NCBI GenBank assembly: GCA_021151535.1
Contig: JAGKXC010000092.1
Span: 1-7,283 of the forward strand
Source of the DNA: Sphingobacteriia bacterium
Lineage (GTDB): Bacteria > Bacteroidota > Bacteroidia > NS11-12g > UBA955
Length of the DNA: 7,283 nucleotides
Direction of reading: 5' to 3'
In this document: one piece after another, positions 6,814-7,283 of the stretch
Layout: each line of letters opens with the position of its first letter
How positions within the stretch are numbered: the first letter of the stretch is position 1
The notes under the pieces: generated by a model
Databases searched by the model: none
The model's input: only the letters and a program-made list of their open reading frames with translations
Told to the model about the DNA's origin: nothing
Translations under genes and position numbers: made by a program

Positions 6814-7283
6814 ATGTTAAACAAGGGCCTTTTTTACTGGATTTCACAGCACCTACCTGCTACTTTTTCTAAAACGCTAAAGCGAATGGGCTTAGGGCTA
6901 GGAATGTTAATTGTTTTGCTTCCTTTAGGATCTTGTAAAGACAAAGAGCCTCAGCCCGCAGCGCCAAATCCCATTTCATTTTTCCGATTTACGGTAAATC
7001 AAAAATCAGGTTACGATAGAATGCCTGGCGTTCCGGTAACCAGTGATTTTACTCTTTATTACACCAACAGTTTAGATACTGCATCTGCAAAAGAATCGAT
7101 CCAAATCAAAGATAGAGGATACGATCCCATTGCCATTAAATTTGAATTTTTACAGGGCGATAGTGCTGTTAAGCTTATCCCTGTTGCGCCATTGAAATAC
7201 ATGAATGGCTATACCATCACCCAATTGGCTACATTAAAAGCCAAATCGGGTGCTCAATTGGGAAAATACACATCTCGATTGAT
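6814..7283 (+). CDS. Lipoprotein with N-terminal Ig-like (Big_5/SbsA-like) domain, 3' end missing
   Basis: The frame is open from ATG 6814 to the window edge, giving 156 full codons. The signal peptide is long: about 24 residues including SKTLKR, then a hydrophobic core (GLGLGMLIVLLPL) and the lipobox LGSC with lipidated Cys41. An ATG at 6886 (Met25) would leave no positive charges, so the earlier start is preferred; the nearest in-frame stop upstream is at 6745-6747. After a KDKEPQPAAP linker, residues about 52-155 look like a beta-rich Ig-like domain: FTLYYTNSLD, a paired-strand region and PLKYMNGYTITQ, a pattern resembling bacterial Ig-like domains of the SbsA type found at the N-terminus of surface proteins. 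The domain call is tentative, and the function depends on the unseen C-terminus. It lies 161 bases after the LamG gene and beyond a terminator, so it probably starts a new unit or depends on read-through. A role in surface glycan capture is inferred from location only. Confidence 0.75.
   Translation, partial: MLNKGLFYWISQHLPATFSKTLKRMGLGLGMLIVLLPLGSCKDKEPQPAAPNPISFFRFTVNQKSGYDRMPGVPVTSDFTLYYTNSLDTASAKESIQIKDRGYDPIAIKFEFLQGDSAVKLIPVAPLKYMNGYTITQLATLKAKSGAQLGKYTSRL

Noticed and set aside
1..7283. tRNA or rRNA genes, CRISPR arrays, insertion sequences, integrase genes or other novel defence-like systems.
   Set aside because: No cloverleaf, regular spaced repeats, transposase or recombinase-like protein was seen; the coding content is fully accounted for by the five genes described.

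Overview
This window looks like part of a polysaccharide/oligosaccharide utilisation locus (PUL) of a Bacteroidota bacterium. The evidence is a SusC-type TonB-dependent transporter followed immediately by a SusD-type lipoprotein, lipoproteins with acidic residues just after the lipidated cysteine, no Shine-Dalgarno sequence before the starts, and moderate-to-low G+C. The style suggests the Chitinophagales/Sphingobacteriales/Flavobacteriales range, but the sequence alone does not fix a family. All genes are on the + strand.

Layout: (1) Positions 1-1134 hold the C-terminal half of a GH65 glycoside phosphorylase, most like maltose phosphorylase; its start lies before the window. (2) Positions 1135-1353 contain a hairpin, a strong intrinsic terminator and the leader of the next unit. 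(3) Positions 1354-4137 (susC-like) and 4166-5668 (susD-like) are 28 bases apart and form the outer-membrane import pair. (4) Positions 5765-6652 encode a LamG/concanavalin A-like surface lipoprotein in the slot where SusE/SusF-type glycan-binding proteins usually sit. (5) A long hairpin terminator at 6679-6708 ends that unit. (6) A second intergenic region carries a 9-bp inverted repeat and a short tandem repeat. (7) From 6814 to the window end there is a truncated lipoprotein gene whose visible domain resembles a bacterial Ig-like fold.

Proposed joint function (inference): the SusCD complex binds an alpha-glucan or maltodextrin at the cell surface and imports it. The LamG lipoprotein, and perhaps the Ig-like one, would help hold glycan at the surface. 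Maltose released inside the cell would be split by the GH65 enzyme with phosphate into glucose and beta-glucose 1-phosphate. The alpha-glucan assignment rests almost entirely on the GH65 neighbour, which is separated from susC by a terminator, so the substrate is not certain.

The core system is a well-known type. The points that stand out are the missing N-terminal extension domain in SusC, the non-canonical third lipoprotein, the strong codon bias of that lipoprotein compared with susC, and the inverted repeat ahead of the last gene. I saw no RNA genes, CRISPR arrays, insertion sequences or phage genes.
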